In this document: one piece after another, positions 49,315-58,319 of the stretch | Numbering within the stretch: the stretch's first letter is position 1 | How the letters are laid out: every line of letters begins with the position of its first letter | Assembly (NCBI RefSeq): GCF_014202425.1 | Contig: NZ_JACHGT010000002.1 | Location: 248,001-312,000, forward strand | Origin: Phytomonospora endophytica | GTDB taxonomy: Bacteria > Actinomycetota > Actinomycetes > Mycobacteriales > Micromonosporaceae | Direction of reading: 5' to 3' | Length of the DNA: 64,000 nt | The notes under the pieces: model-generated | What the model was told of the DNA's origin: nothing | Database searches by the model: none | What the model saw: only the letters and a program-made list of their open reading frames with translations | Position numbers and translations under genes: made by a program

Positions 49315-50442
49315 CTAGGCGGAGGGCCGGACCGGCGTCGCCCACTTCTGGTTGGCGCCTCCGTGGCAGGCGTAGAGGATCAGGCGGGCGCCGTCGGCCG
49401 AACCGCCCCCTTCGACATCGAGGCACCTGCCCGTCGACGGGTTCACCAGGCCGCCGTTCTGCACGGTCCATTTCTGGCCCGCCGACCCGGTGCACGTCGC
49501 GGCCGTCGCCGCGCCCGAGCCGGCGTCGAGGCAGGTGAAGAGCTTCGAGCGGACCGTGCCGTCGTAGGCCAGGACCCAGGTCTGGTTGGCACCGCCGGTG
49601 CAGCCGTAGAGGACGACGGGCGTGCCCGACGTCCCCGAGCCGCCTTCGACGTCGGCGCATTTGCCGTCGACGCCCGTCAGCGGGCCCATGACGGAATTGC
49701 CGACGCCGTTGGTGTGGACGGAGTGGTCGCCGCCGTTGGTCACGGTCACCATGTCCTGGCAGGTGCTCTCGCTGGTGGAGCTGATGCGGGCGCGGAGGGT
49801 GCCGTTGTTGCCCGTCGGCGCATCGAAACGGGCGCGTGAATAGGGCTCGGAGGCACAGGAGGAACGCGCGTCGCTCCAGCGGTAGTACTCCACCCAGGAG
49901 ACCGAGCCGGGACTGAGCTGATCGGCACCGACCCGGATGCCGCCGAGCTTGAAGGAGGCGCCGGAGGTCGTGTCGGTGACGGTCAGGCCGATCCAGCCGT
50001 CGCCTTCGGCCCGGTAGTGGAAGCGGTAGGAGTGGCCGGCGGTCCAGGTGTGCCACATGCGGCAGCTGACGCCTTCCCCCTCACCGCCGAAACGCTGGCA
50101 GAAGCTGCCGGCCGACCCGACCCGGTACTCGGTGGCGTCCCAGACGGAGAAGAGGAAGAGCCGGTCGGGACCGGCGTTGGTCTGCATGCCGGCGTAGCCG
50201 CCGCGGCCGTTGGTGAAGGAGACCTGGTTCGACCAGTAGACCTGCGACTGCGCGCCGGGGTCCTGCGTGACGGTGATCGTGTAGGCGACGTCGGAGAGAC
50301 CGGAGACGCCGTCGAAGGAGAAGTTCGAGTAGCTGCCGGGGGTGTCGCCCGCCTGGGCCGGGACGGCGGGGACGAGAACGAACGCGAGAAGAGCGAGGGC
50401 GAGGGCGAGCGGGACGGTCAGGACCGTGCGTAAGAGTCGCAT
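49315..50442 (-). CDS. secreted protein with C-terminal ricin-type beta-trefoil lectin
   Basis: 375 residues: signal peptide (1-31, ending AQA), a beta-rich domain of about 200 residues (SYSNFSFDGVSGLSDVAYTI, VSCRMWHTWTAGHSYRFHYR; DUF3472/DUF5077-like), then a ricin-B trefoil with the repeated pattern GKCADVEGG, FTCLDAGSG, GRCLDVEGG and three QxW blocks (NQTWVL, GQKWTV, NQKWAT). It binds glycans outside the cell. AAGGAGAC lies three bases before the ATG. Terminator of the UPF0182 gene lies upstream. Confidence 0.9.
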   Translation of the reverse strand: MRLLRTVLTVPLALALALLAFVLVPAVPAQAGDTPGSYSNFSFDGVSGLSDVAYTITVTQDPGAQSQVYWSNQVSFTNGRGGYAGMQTNAGPDRLFLFSVWDATEYRVGSAGSFCQRFGGEGEGVSCRMWHTWTAGHSYRFHYRAEGDGWIGLTVTDTTSGASFKLGGIRVGADQLSPGSVSWVEYYRWSDARSSCASEPYSRARFDAPTGNNGTLRARISSTSESTCQDMVTVTNGGDHSVHTNGVGNSVMGPLTGVDGKCADVEGGSGTSGTPVVLYGCTGGANQTWVLAYDGTVRSKLFTCLDAGSGAATAATCTGSAGQKWTVQNGGLVNPSTGRCLDVEGGGSADGARLILYACHGGANQKWATPVRPSA

Positions 50443-50536
50443 CTTGTCTCCTTGTGTTGGAACGAGGTGGAAACGATGATGCCAGTGGGGGGTGATGGGG
50501 GCAATGGGTGATTTCGCAGGTGGCCCACCCACGAAA

Positions 50537-50564
50537 AAGGCGGCGGGCCGAAGCCCGCCGCCTT
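50537..50564 (-). terminator. intrinsic terminator of the UPF0182 gene
   Basis: A perfect 12-bp stem, AAGGCGGCGGGC at 50537-50548 and GCCCGCCGCCTT at 50553-50564, followed on the minus strand by TTTTTCG. The loop read on the minus strand is UUCG, a very stable tetraloop. Confidence 0.93.
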
Positions 50565-50582
50565 CCTCACCGCCGCAGCGGC

Positions 50583-53492
50583 CTAACCGCCCTTCGTCGC
50601 CGCGGCCACCGCCGCGTCGTACTCCTTGATCGCCGCGTCGAGCGCGGCGAGGGCCTTGCCGTAGGCCTCGAAGTCACCCGACTGCTGGGCCGCCTTCAGA
50701 TCCTCGATGGCCTGGTTCATCTTGGCCACCGCGGCCGTGACCGCCGGATCGGTGGCCCCCGGTTCCGTCGGCGGCGGCGGTTCCTCCGTGCCCGGATCGG
50801 TCGTCGGCGGCGTCTGGCCGGTGTATTGCTCGACGATCGACTTCAGCGCCTCCGGCAACGTGTTCGCATAGGCGTTGTACGGCCCGTACGACACCAGCAC
50901 CTTCCGCATCTGCGGCAACGTCGTGCCCGCACCCGTCCCCTGCCTTCGCAGGTACAACGGCTCCACGTACAGCACGCCGTTGCCGACCGGCAGCGCCAGC
51001 ATGTTCCCGTACTCGACGTTCGTCTTCTCCGTCTCGAACAGCCTCAGGTCCTGCACCACCGTGTCCAGTGACGTCAGGTTCTGATGCGTCTGCAAGGACG
51101 AGGAGACGTTGTCGCCGACCTGGTACAGACTCAGCTTCGGCGCGCCCGTTTCGTCGTAGTACGCCGACAGCAGCGCCGAGGTCACGTTCGCCCGTGTCGC
51201 CGGGGTCATCGTCGACGTCAGCTGGAACTGCGCACCCGTCTGCCCCGGATAGTTCGCGACCACGTAATACGGCGGCTGCTTGCCCTCGCCCGGCTTGGCC
51301 GGGTCGACCGGCGTCTCCCACGCGTCGCTGCCCTGGATGAAGGTCTGGCTGTCCTTCACGTGGAAGCGCTGGAGCAGGTCCCGCTGGATCTTGAACAGGT
51401 CCTCCGGGTAGCGGAAGTGCGCCGCCAGGGAGGCCGGGATCTCCGCCTTCGGCTTCACGATCCCGCCGAAGGCCGCGTTCCACGCCTTCAGCACCGGATC
51501 CGCCTCGTCGTAGGCGTACAGGTTCACCGTGCCGTCGTAGGCGTCGACGGTCGCCTTCACCGAGTTGCGGATGTAGTTGACGTCCCGCCCGGCCTGCTGG
51601 GTCGTCCCCGAGCCGGTGAGCGTGTCGGTGCTGGCGTCGGACAGGTTCACCTTGTCGGAGTACGGGTACGTCGACGCGGTCGTGTAACCGTCGAGGATCC
51701 ACACGATCTTGCCGTCCACGACCGCCGGATAGGGGTCGCCGTCGACGGTCAGGAAGGGCGCGACCTTCTCGACGCGGTCCCGCGGGTTGCGGTTGTAGAG
51801 CAGCTTCGACTCGTCGTTGAAGGCGTCCGACAGCAGGAACTTCGTCTCCCGGAACTCCCACGCGTAGAGCATGCGGTTCCACATCGACGACATCGAGACC
51901 CCGCCGGAGCCCTCGTAGGTCGTCAGCACGTCCTCGCTGCCGGCCGGGTGGTCGTACTCCCTGGGGGCCGAGCCCTCCGGCTGGCCGACCACGGCGTAGT
52001 CCGTCATCAGCTCGCCGTAGTAGATCTGCGGCCGGTCGGTCGGGATCAGGTCGGTCGCCGAACGGCAGCTCGTGGTGTCCTGCCCCTCGGCCGGGACGTT
52101 GAGGAAGCCCGACACGAAGTAGGGCTCGCCGTCGCCGCAGATCTCGTTGGCCGGAGCCGCGACGAAGCCGTACCCGTGGGTGTACTGCGTGTGCCGGACC
52201 GTCCAGTCGCTCTGGGTCGCCGAGTACTTCTCCGGGTTGAGCTCACGGACGCCGACCACGAAGTCCTGGAGCTTCCCGTCGACCATGTACCGGTCGACGT
52301 CGAGTTTGTCGGAGAAGCCGTGGAAGCCGCGCGCCTGCTGCTTCTGGCTGAAGGTGTCCGACACGATGCTCGGGTCGAGCAGCCGGATGTTGGGCACCGT
52401 GAACTCGTCGGCGTCGATCGTCTTGGCGTCGCCGTTGGCCGTCAGGGTCGTCTCGATCGGGTTCACGTCGGTCATGCCGTAGGCGGCACGCGTCGCGTCG
52501 ATCGACCACTGGACGTACTTGCCCTCCTTGCCGGGCACGTTCGGCTGCACGGTGATCGACTTGACCGCCGCCGGGTAGATCCCGCCGATCGCGATCGCCG
52601 ACACCACGACCAGGCCGATCGCGCAGGCCGGCCACAGCATCGTCTTGCCGAAGCCGTTGGAGAAGATGACCACCGCGACGGCGCCGATGATCGCCACGAA
52701 GATGAGGATCTCCTTGGCGAACAGCAGCGCGTTCATCTCCGCGTAGCCGCCGCCGGTCAGGCCGGTCACGCTGTTCTCGGTGATGACCAGGCCGAAGCGG
52801 TCGAACCAGTACGCGACCGCCTTGAGCAGCACGAACAGCGCGATCAGCGAGGACAGGTGCACGCGCGCGGCCGTCGAGATCCGCTCACCGCGGCCCGACA
52901 GGCGGATCGCGCCGTACAGGTAGTGCGCGCCCAGGGCGCCGATCAGCGCGATGATCGTCGCGGTGAAGGCCACGCTGAGGATGTAGGTCCAGAACGGGTA
53001 CTCGAAGAGGTAGAACCCGATGTCGAGCTTGAACTGCGGGTCGGGCTCGCCGCCGACCGTCTGGGAGTTGGTGAACAGCAGCCACGACTGCCACTGGTCC
53101 TGGGCGGCCAGGCCGGTGAACAGCCCCACGACGCCGGCGACCAGGCCCGTCCACAGCTTCAGCCGCGGGCTCAGCGCGCGGCGGTAACGGTCGAGGACCT
53201 GCTGGTCGGGCGAGGTGAGCATCGCCGCCGAAGGCCGGAAACGGTAGGCCAGCCAGAGGTTGAGCCCCACCCAGAGCGCCATCAGCCCGCCGAAGACGAC
53301 GAACAGCAGCGCGCGGCTGCGCAGGGTCGTGCTGAAGACTTCGGTGAACTTGACCTCGTCGTACCACAGATAGTCCGTCCAGATGCCCACCATCCAGCCG
53401 GTGGCCGTCAGCAGCGCGATGAGACCGACGAGCAGAATGAGGACATAACGGCCTCGTCGGTTCATGCGCGGCAGCGGGTTGCGCATCGCCAC
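50583..53492 (-). CDS. UPF0182 family large membrane protein
   Basis: 969 residues, the usual size of the family (Rv3193c homologue). Seven transmembrane helices in the first ~320 residues (LILLVGLIALLTATGWMVGI first), then a large extracytoplasmic domain (PEKYSATQSDWTVRHTQYTH, GEPYFVSGFLNVPAEGQDTT, RNPRDRVEKVAPFLTVDGDP) and an acidic Pro/Glu-rich stretch (TTDPGTEEPPPPTEPGATDP) before a helical tail. Function unknown; always in this conserved actinobacterial neighbourhood. GTG 53492 has GAGGAG six bases before it. The PDZ protease gene lies upstream on the same strand, 36 bp away. Confidence 0.95.
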   Translation of the reverse strand: MAMRNPLPRMNRRGRYVLILLVGLIALLTATGWMVGIWTDYLWYDEVKFTEVFSTTLRSRALLFVVFGGLMALWVGLNLWLAYRFRPSAAMLTSPDQQVLDRYRRALSPRLKLWTGLVAGVVGLFTGLAAQDQWQSWLLFTNSQTVGGEPDPQFKLDIGFYLFEYPFWTYILSVAFTATIIALIGALGAHYLYGAIRLSGRGERISTAARVHLSSLIALFVLLKAVAYWFDRFGLVITENSVTGLTGGGYAEMNALLFAKEILIFVAIIGAVAVVIFSNGFGKTMLWPACAIGLVVVSAIAIGGIYPAAVKSITVQPNVPGKEGKYVQWSIDATRAAYGMTDVNPIETTLTANGDAKTIDADEFTVPNIRLLDPSIVSDTFSQKQQARGFHGFSDKLDVDRYMVDGKLQDFVVGVRELNPEKYSATQSDWTVRHTQYTHGYGFVAAPANEICGDGEPYFVSGFLNVPAEGQDTTSCRSATDLIPTDRPQIYYGELMTDYAVVGQPEGSAPREYDHPAGSEDVLTTYEGSGGVSMSSMWNRMLYAWEFRETKFLLSDAFNDESKLLYNRNPRDRVEKVAPFLTVDGDPYPAVVDGKIVWILDGYTTASTYPYSDKVNLSDASTDTLTGSGTTQQAGRDVNYIRNSVKATVDAYDGTVNLYAYDEADPVLKAWNAAFGGIVKPKAEIPASLAAHFRYPEDLFKIQRDLLQRFHVKDSQTFIQGSDAWETPVDPAKPGEGKQPPYYVVANYPGQTGAQFQLTSTMTPATRANVTSALLSAYYDETGAPKLSLYQVGDNVSSSLQTHQNLTSLDTVVQDLRLFETEKTNVEYGNMLALPVGNGVLYVEPLYLRRQGTGAGTTLPQMRKVLVSYGPYNAYANTLPEALKSIVEQYTGQTPPTTDPGTEEPPPPTEPGATDPAVTAAVAKMNQAIEDLKAAQQSGDFEAYGKALAALDAAIKEYDAAVAAATKGG

Positions 53493-53528
53493 GGGTGACT
53501 CCTCACTAGCGGTTGCCGGTCGTCGTCG

Positions 53529-54563
53529 TCAGCAGAGCGGGGGCTGCTTCCCTTCCCGCAGCGCCGAAAGAGCGCTGAGGGCTTCGTCAAGAGTGCCCAC
53601 CTTCACCAGGGTGAGGCCATCGGGCACGTTGCCCTTCGCGGCGGGGCAGTTGGCTTCGGGGGTGAGGAAGACGGTGGCGCCGTTGTCCTTGGCCGCGATG
53701 ACCTTCTCGGCGACGCCGCCGATCGGGCCGACCACACCGTCGTCGTCGATCTCGCCCGTACCGGCGATGTTGAGCCCGCCGGTCAGGTCGGCCGGGTCGA
53801 CGCGGTCGATGATCCCGAGCGCGAACATCAGGCCCGCCGAGGGACCGCCGATGTCGAGGCCCGCGGTGTTGATCTTCACGTCGTAGGGGTTGTCCTGCTG
53901 CTGCTCCAGGGAGACGCCGAGGAACGCGCTGCCCTGGCCGCCGTCGCCGGGGGTCGCCTTCGCCTTCTCCGACTTCCCGTCGCGGGTGAAGGTGATCTCG
54001 CGTTCGGTGCCGGGAGGCTGCGTGGCGATCTGCGCGGCCAGGTTCTGCGCCGAGGTGACCGGCGAGCCGTCGACGGCGGTGATCACGTCGCCGGCCTCCA
54101 GGACGCCGTCGGCGGCCGAGCCGGGTGTGATCTGCGTGACCACGACGCGCACCGGCTGGCCCAGCACCCGCAGGGCGGCCGTCTCGGCGCTCGACTGCGA
54201 CTGGGTCCACTGCTCGGTCTGCTGCTGGGCGATCTGCTCGTCGGTCTGGTCCGAGGGATAGATGAGCTCCCGCGGCACGACGGCGTACTCGTCGGACAGC
54301 CAGTAGAAGATGGCCCGCGCGAGCTCGACCTCGTCGTAGACACGCACCGTGACCAGCTGCAACTCACCGGTCGACTCGGTCGAATGGTCCGGCGAGGCGG
54401 TGATGATGCGCTGCTCGCCGTCCTTGGTGTCGACGCTGCCGAGGGTGTCGACCGTCGGGCCCGGGCCGAGCGCGACGTAGGCGACCTTCACCGACAGCGA
54501 CTGCCACGTCAGCAGAGCCACGAACACGGCGCCCAGCAGCACCGTCCAGCCACGACGTTTCAT
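53529..54563 (-). CDS. PDZ domain serine protease with Lon-like catalytic domain (YlbL type)
   Basis: 344 residues. One N-terminal anchor helix (about 5-25), a PDZ domain near 130-215 (VVVTQITPGSAADGVLEAGD, VITAVDGSPVTSAQNLAAQI), and a Lon-type proteolytic domain: the catalytic serine is in DIGGPSAGLMFALGIIDRV and the lysine in GGVAEKVIAAKDNG, the Ser-Lys dyad. It works at the membrane surface, cutting exported proteins. Homologue of Rv3194c. Co-oriented with UPF0182 downstream. Confidence 0.93.
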   Translation of the reverse strand: MKRRGWTVLLGAVFVALLTWQSLSVKVAYVALGPGPTVDTLGSVDTKDGEQRIITASPDHSTESTGELQLVTVRVYDEVELARAIFYWLSDEYAVVPRELIYPSDQTDEQIAQQQTEQWTQSQSSAETAALRVLGQPVRVVVTQITPGSAADGVLEAGDVITAVDGSPVTSAQNLAAQIATQPPGTEREITFTRDGKSEKAKATPGDGGQGSAFLGVSLEQQQDNPYDVKINTAGLDIGGPSAGLMFALGIIDRVDPADLTGGLNIAGTGEIDDDGVVGPIGGVAEKVIAAKDNGATVFLTPEANCPAAKGNVPDGLTLVKVGTLDEALSALSALREGKQPPLC

Positions 54564-54650
54564 TGGGGAAGCGTAGCCAGCGCCGTCGCGGGGCGTGACT
54601 TGAGCCCGCTCGGGTCAACTTCTCAGCTTCGTTGACGTACCGTTGTTCCG

Positions 54651-55940
54651 GTGAGCAGCGATATCCCGTTCGGCTTCAACATGCCCGGTGGCATGCCGGA
54701 CCCCAACGACCCCAAGGTCAAGCAGATGCTCGCCCAGTTGCAGCAGATGATGGCCGCCTCGACCTCGCAGTCCGGACCGGTCAACTGGGACATGGCCCGG
54801 CAACTGGCCGACAACGCCACACGCGCCGAGGACCCCGGCGTCGACGGTGTCGCGCGCACCAAGACCAATGAGGCCCTCCGCCTCGCCGACCTGTGGCTCG
54901 GTCCGGTCACGACGCTGCCCTCGGGCATCACGACGACCGCGGCCTGGAGCCGCATGGACTGGATCGCCAACACGGTCGACACGTGGAAACGGCTGTGCGA
55001 CCCGGTGGCCCAGAAGATGGTCGCGTCGATGGGCGATCTCGTGCCCGACGACATGCGCGCCATGCTCGGGCCGATGGCCGACCTGATGAAGGGGCTGGGC
55101 AGTGTCATGTTCGGCACCCAGCTCGGGCAGGCCCTCGCCGGGCTCGCGACGGAGGTGCTGACCTCCACCGAGATCGGGCTGCCGCTCGGGCCGGCCGGGA
55201 CGGCGGCGATCCTGCCGGCGAACCTGACCGCCTACGGCGAGGGACATGAGCTTCCCGACGACGAGCTGCGCCTTTACATGGCGCTGCGCGAGGCCGCGCA
55301 CCACCGCCTGTACGCGCACGTGCCGTGGCTGAAGGCGTACGTCTTCGGGACCGTCGAGGCCTACGCCTCCGGGATCCACATCGACCCCAACGCCGTCGAG
55401 GAGGCCGTGGGCGAGATCGACCCGTCGCGTCCCGAGACGATGCAGGGGCTGGACCTGTCGGAGGTGCTCAAGCCGACCGACACCCCCGCGCAGAAGGCCG
55501 CACTGGCGCGACTGGAGACGGTCCTGGCGCTGATCGCGGGCTGGGTCACGCACACCGTCGAGCAGGCCGCGGGCGACCGCCTGCCGTCGCTCCCGCAGCT
55601 CGGGGAGCTGTTCCAGCGCCGCCGGGCCGCCGGCGGACCGGCCGAACAGACCTTCGCGACGCTCGTCGGCCTGGAACTGCGCCCGAAGCGCCTGCGCGAG
55701 GCGACGCTGCTGTGGAAGCGGCTCACCGAGGAGCGCGGCGTCGACGGGCGCGACGCGATCTGGGAGCACCCCGACCTGCTGCCCGACGCCGAGGCGCTCG
55801 CCGACCCCGAGGGGTACGTCAGCGGGCAGTTCGACCTCGGGGACATCGACATGTCCTTCTTCGAGGAGGGCGGCGGAGCCGCCGAGGGCGGCTCGGACTC
55901 GGCGGGCGACGACGAGGGGCCGGACAAGAAGGACGCGTGA
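54651..55940 (+). CDS. zinc-dependent metalloprotease-like protein (DUF2342)
   Basis: 429 residues, homologue of Rv3195. The family's motif ALREAAHHRLYAHVPWLKAY (near residue 205) contains the paired histidines assigned as zinc ligands, and HELPDDELRLYMALREAAHH precedes it. N-terminal region FGFNMPGGMPDPNDPKVKQM is typical. TACCGT lies seven bases before GTG 54651 (leaderless). The protein is soluble; its substrate is unknown. The acidic tail is EGGGAAEGGSDSAGDDEG. Confidence 0.93.
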   Translation: MSSDIPFGFNMPGGMPDPNDPKVKQMLAQLQQMMAASTSQSGPVNWDMARQLADNATRAEDPGVDGVARTKTNEALRLADLWLGPVTTLPSGITTTAAWSRMDWIANTVDTWKRLCDPVAQKMVASMGDLVPDDMRAMLGPMADLMKGLGSVMFGTQLGQALAGLATEVLTSTEIGLPLGPAGTAAILPANLTAYGEGHELPDDELRLYMALREAAHHRLYAHVPWLKAYVFGTVEAYASGIHIDPNAVEEAVGEIDPSRPETMQGLDLSEVLKPTDTPAQKAALARLETVLALIAGWVTHTVEQAAGDRLPSLPQLGELFQRRRAAGGPAEQTFATLVGLELRPKRLREATLLWKRLTEERGVDGRDAIWEHPDLLPDAEALADPEGYVSGQFDLGDIDMSFFEEGGGAAEGGSDSAGDDEGPDKKDA

Positions 55941-55993
55941 GCCGAGGCCCGCGACACCGTTCCACGGTGGCGCGGGCCCGGAATACTGCCCGG

Positions 55994-56959
55994 ATGAACG
56001 AGGAGCTGGTAGCCCCCGCCGCGTACGTTCACCGTCTCGGCGTCGACGAGGTCCCGGAGTGGCTGCCCTCGCTGCATCCCTCGGTGCTCGAAGCCGCCGA
56101 CGCGGTCGACGCCACCCGGGGCGCCGACGGCTACGGCGCGGCCTCGGTCGAGTACGCCGTGAACCATCCCGACGACCGGCCTCGGGTGATCCTCTGGGCG
56201 CTGCTGCGGTATCGGCTGGATCAGCCGGACGCCGCGCGGCTCCTCGACGCCGCTCTCCTTGAGGACGTGCGCTGGAAGGCCGACGAGGCGCTCTGGATCG
56301 GCGACACCGCGCCGCTGACGCCTCACACGGCCGCGTTGATCGTCCGCGCGCTCGAAGCCCTCTGGCTCCACGAGCTGCCCCTGGCCGCCGACCGGGTCGA
56401 GCAGCTGAGGCGGGCGGAGCTCGACGCCGGGCTGAGCACCCGCGTCGGCTGGCTCCAGGCGAACATCGCCCGCGTGCGAAAGATCGGTGCCGGCTTCGAC
56501 CCCCGATTCGCCGACCGGGTCGCGATCCCGCTGCGGCGGCCGATTCACGCGCTGCTGTTCCACTGCACGCGCGACAAGCCCGGCCCTCCGGGGCTCCATT
56601 GGCAGTGGCGCATGAGGGAACTGGCGGGGAGGAACTTCGACGCCGTCGTGGAGATCGTCAAGGCGATCCCGGATCACCTGGAGGAGCACGGCCGGTTCAG
56701 CCAGGGCGAGGACATCCTGCGCGGGCTCGTCGTGATGGCCGGGCACGCCGACGAGGAGTGGACCGTCCCGCTGCTGGCGTCGATCATCGTGGCGGCGGCC
56801 GGGACGCGGCCGGTGCTCAGCCAGAAACTCGCCAGGACGGCCGTCGACGCGCTCTTCCTGTGCACGGGCGCGAAGGAGACGATGCGCGGACTGGAGTCGC
56901 GGGTACGGTCCGAGGCGATCCGCAAGCGCGTCGCTGAGAGCGTCCAGCACATGCGCTGA
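55994..56959 (+). CDS. hypothetical protein, helix-repeat-like
   Basis: 321 residues, almost all helical (DAVDATRGADGYGAASVEYA, DQPDAARLLDAALLEDVRWK). No recognised family; the repeating A/L-rich amphipathic helices could be a solenoid. AATACT lies six bases upstream of the ATG (leaderless). It follows the DUF2342 gene with a 53-bp gap and, being in the position of Rv3196, may be its diverged counterpart (inference from order only). Confidence 0.7.
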   Translation: MNEELVAPAAYVHRLGVDEVPEWLPSLHPSVLEAADAVDATRGADGYGAASVEYAVNHPDDRPRVILWALLRYRLDQPDAARLLDAALLEDVRWKADEALWIGDTAPLTPHTAALIVRALEALWLHELPLAADRVEQLRRAELDAGLSTRVGWLQANIARVRKIGAGFDPRFADRVAIPLRRPIHALLFHCTRDKPGPPGLHWQWRMRELAGRNFDAVVEIVKAIPDHLEEHGRFSQGEDILRGLVVMAGHADEEWTVPLLASIIVAAAGTRPVLSQKLARTAVDALFLCTGAKETMRGLESRVRSEAIRKRVAESVQHMR

Positions 56960-57027
56960 CGGACGGGCTCAGGGCAAGCCGACGGCGGTCGCGTCCGGCT
57001 TCGGTGCCGAGCGCGGGTCCGGCGCCG

Positions 57028-57564
57028 TCAGGCCGCCGAGGCGTCGGCGATCCCCTCCAGGTAGCCCCGCGCGCGCTCGGTCTTCGGGTAAGCCTCCAGC
57101 AGCGCCCAGAAGTCGGTGCCGTGCCGGGGGATCACCAGATGGGCGAGCTCGTGCAGGAGTACGTAGTCGATGACCCATCCGGGTGTTGTGCGCAGGCGCT
57201 CGGACAGGCGGATGGTGCGGTCCTCGGGGGTGCAGGAGCCCCAGCGGCCCTGCTGGTTCTTCACCCATCGCACGCTCGCGGGCGTCGCCGCGCGCGGGTG
57301 CTCGGGCAGGTACTTCTCGGCGAGGTTGACGGCGCGTTCCATGAGCGCGTCGTCACCGTGGCGGCCGGTCCGTTTGTCGCGGGCGTCGAGCCGGCCGAGC
57401 ATGTGGTCGACCCATTCGCGTTCTTCGCGACGGGTGAACTTGTCGGGGATGAGCACCACCACGCGTCCGCCGTCGCGATAGGCGGACACGGTGCGGCGAC
57501 GGCGAGCGCTGCGCCGTACTTCGACGGCGGGCGCGGCCTTCAGGGGAACTGCCTTCCGGGCCAT
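57028..57564 (-). CDS. YgjP-like M48/DUF45 metallopeptidase
   Basis: 178 residues. The DUF45/WLM zinc motif is VIDYVLLHELAHLVIPRHG: HELAH plus a third His nine residues later. Upstream are the RRSARRRRTVSAYRDGGRVV strand and WVKNQQGRWGSCTPEDRTIR, diagnostic of the YgjP family. Soluble cytoplasmic metallopeptidase, substrate unknown. The promoter region on the minus strand has CAAGTTGA/TCAACCCTTG as an inverted repeat, and TAGCGT just before the start. Confidence 0.92.
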   Translation of the reverse strand: MARKAVPLKAAPAVEVRRSARRRRTVSAYRDGGRVVVLIPDKFTRREEREWVDHMLGRLDARDKRTGRHGDDALMERAVNLAEKYLPEHPRAATPASVRWVKNQQGRWGSCTPEDRTIRLSERLRTTPGWVIDYVLLHELAHLVIPRHGTDFWALLEAYPKTERARGYLEGIADASAA

Positions 57565-57919
57565 GACGTACGCTAATCAACCACTGCCACCACAGCGCAA
57601 GGGTTGACTTTTCAACTTGCGGTGGATTGCGGCTGTCTGGGCGAAGAATCCCGGACGCGTCTCCATGGTCATCCCACTATGTGGAAACTTTCCGGCCGGT
57701 CCCGACGGGGACATGAGAACCCCTCACATGACCTGTCCTGCGGGCTCACACTGCACGCGGCGGTGCTGACGGGACTGCCGTGACGCCTGTGACGTGTCGG
57801 TCGGGGGTGACACGAGGGCCCTCCCGCGACGTATCATCCCGCGCGCGGCGTTTCGACGGCCCCACCCGTCCCCGGTTCGCACCGGAGCCGGACGGGGCCG
57901 TCGGCCACCCCTGGCGCCG
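57565..57919. other. intergenic region with two inverted repeats
   Basis: No gene in 355 bases. At 57598-57619 CAAGGGTTGA and TCAACTTG form a dyad around CTTT within the promoter of the metallopeptidase. At about 57859-57901 GGCCCC and GGGGCC end a long imperfect hairpin, a probable terminator for the DUF5679 gene. Confidence 0.55.
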
Positions 57920-58081
57920 TCAGGCCTTGCCGAGGATGCGGTTCATCGTCGTTCCGCACACCGGGCACTTGCCCTTGGCCATGCGACGACCCGAGTCGGT
58001 CACGTTGACCGTGCCCTCGAAGTCGCGCTTCTCACGGCACTTCACGCAGTAGCCGTTGTATGTCTGAGTATCCGTAGCCAC
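57920..58081 (-). CDS. DUF5679 zinc-ribbon protein
   Basis: 53 residues. Two Cys pairs, NGYCVKCREKRDF and GKCPVCGTTM, form a zinc ribbon. GTG 58081 has AGGAGG seven bases upstream. Homologue of Rv3196A. Probably binds nucleic acid or a partner protein; function unknown. A longer reading to 58159 has no better start. Confidence 0.88.
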   Translation of the reverse strand: MATDTQTYNGYCVKCREKRDFEGTVNVTDSGRRMAKGKCPVCGTTMNRILGKA

Positions 58082-58319
58082 CCTTGCCTCCTGTTGCGAC
58101 CTCCACCCGCCGTCGTCGGCGAGCGCAACCGTTGTGCCGCGTACGCGTACAACTCGCACAGAATGCCATGCGTAGGCGTAATTCGTGCGTACGGGGCGTA
58201 TTTCGCGTGTCGCCCGTCGCGCGAGGGCCGTCCACGTGCCTCACGCACGGCCACGTGGCAGCATTGTGGGCGCGCCCCCTCCCCGGGGCGCCGACGCGAA
58301 AGCAGGAGGGCGGGACACG

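Noticed and set aside
51084-53498. 804-residue plus-strand frame opposite the UPF0182 gene
   Set aside because: It is the antisense shadow of a well-supported membrane protein; no motif, start signal or terminator supports it.
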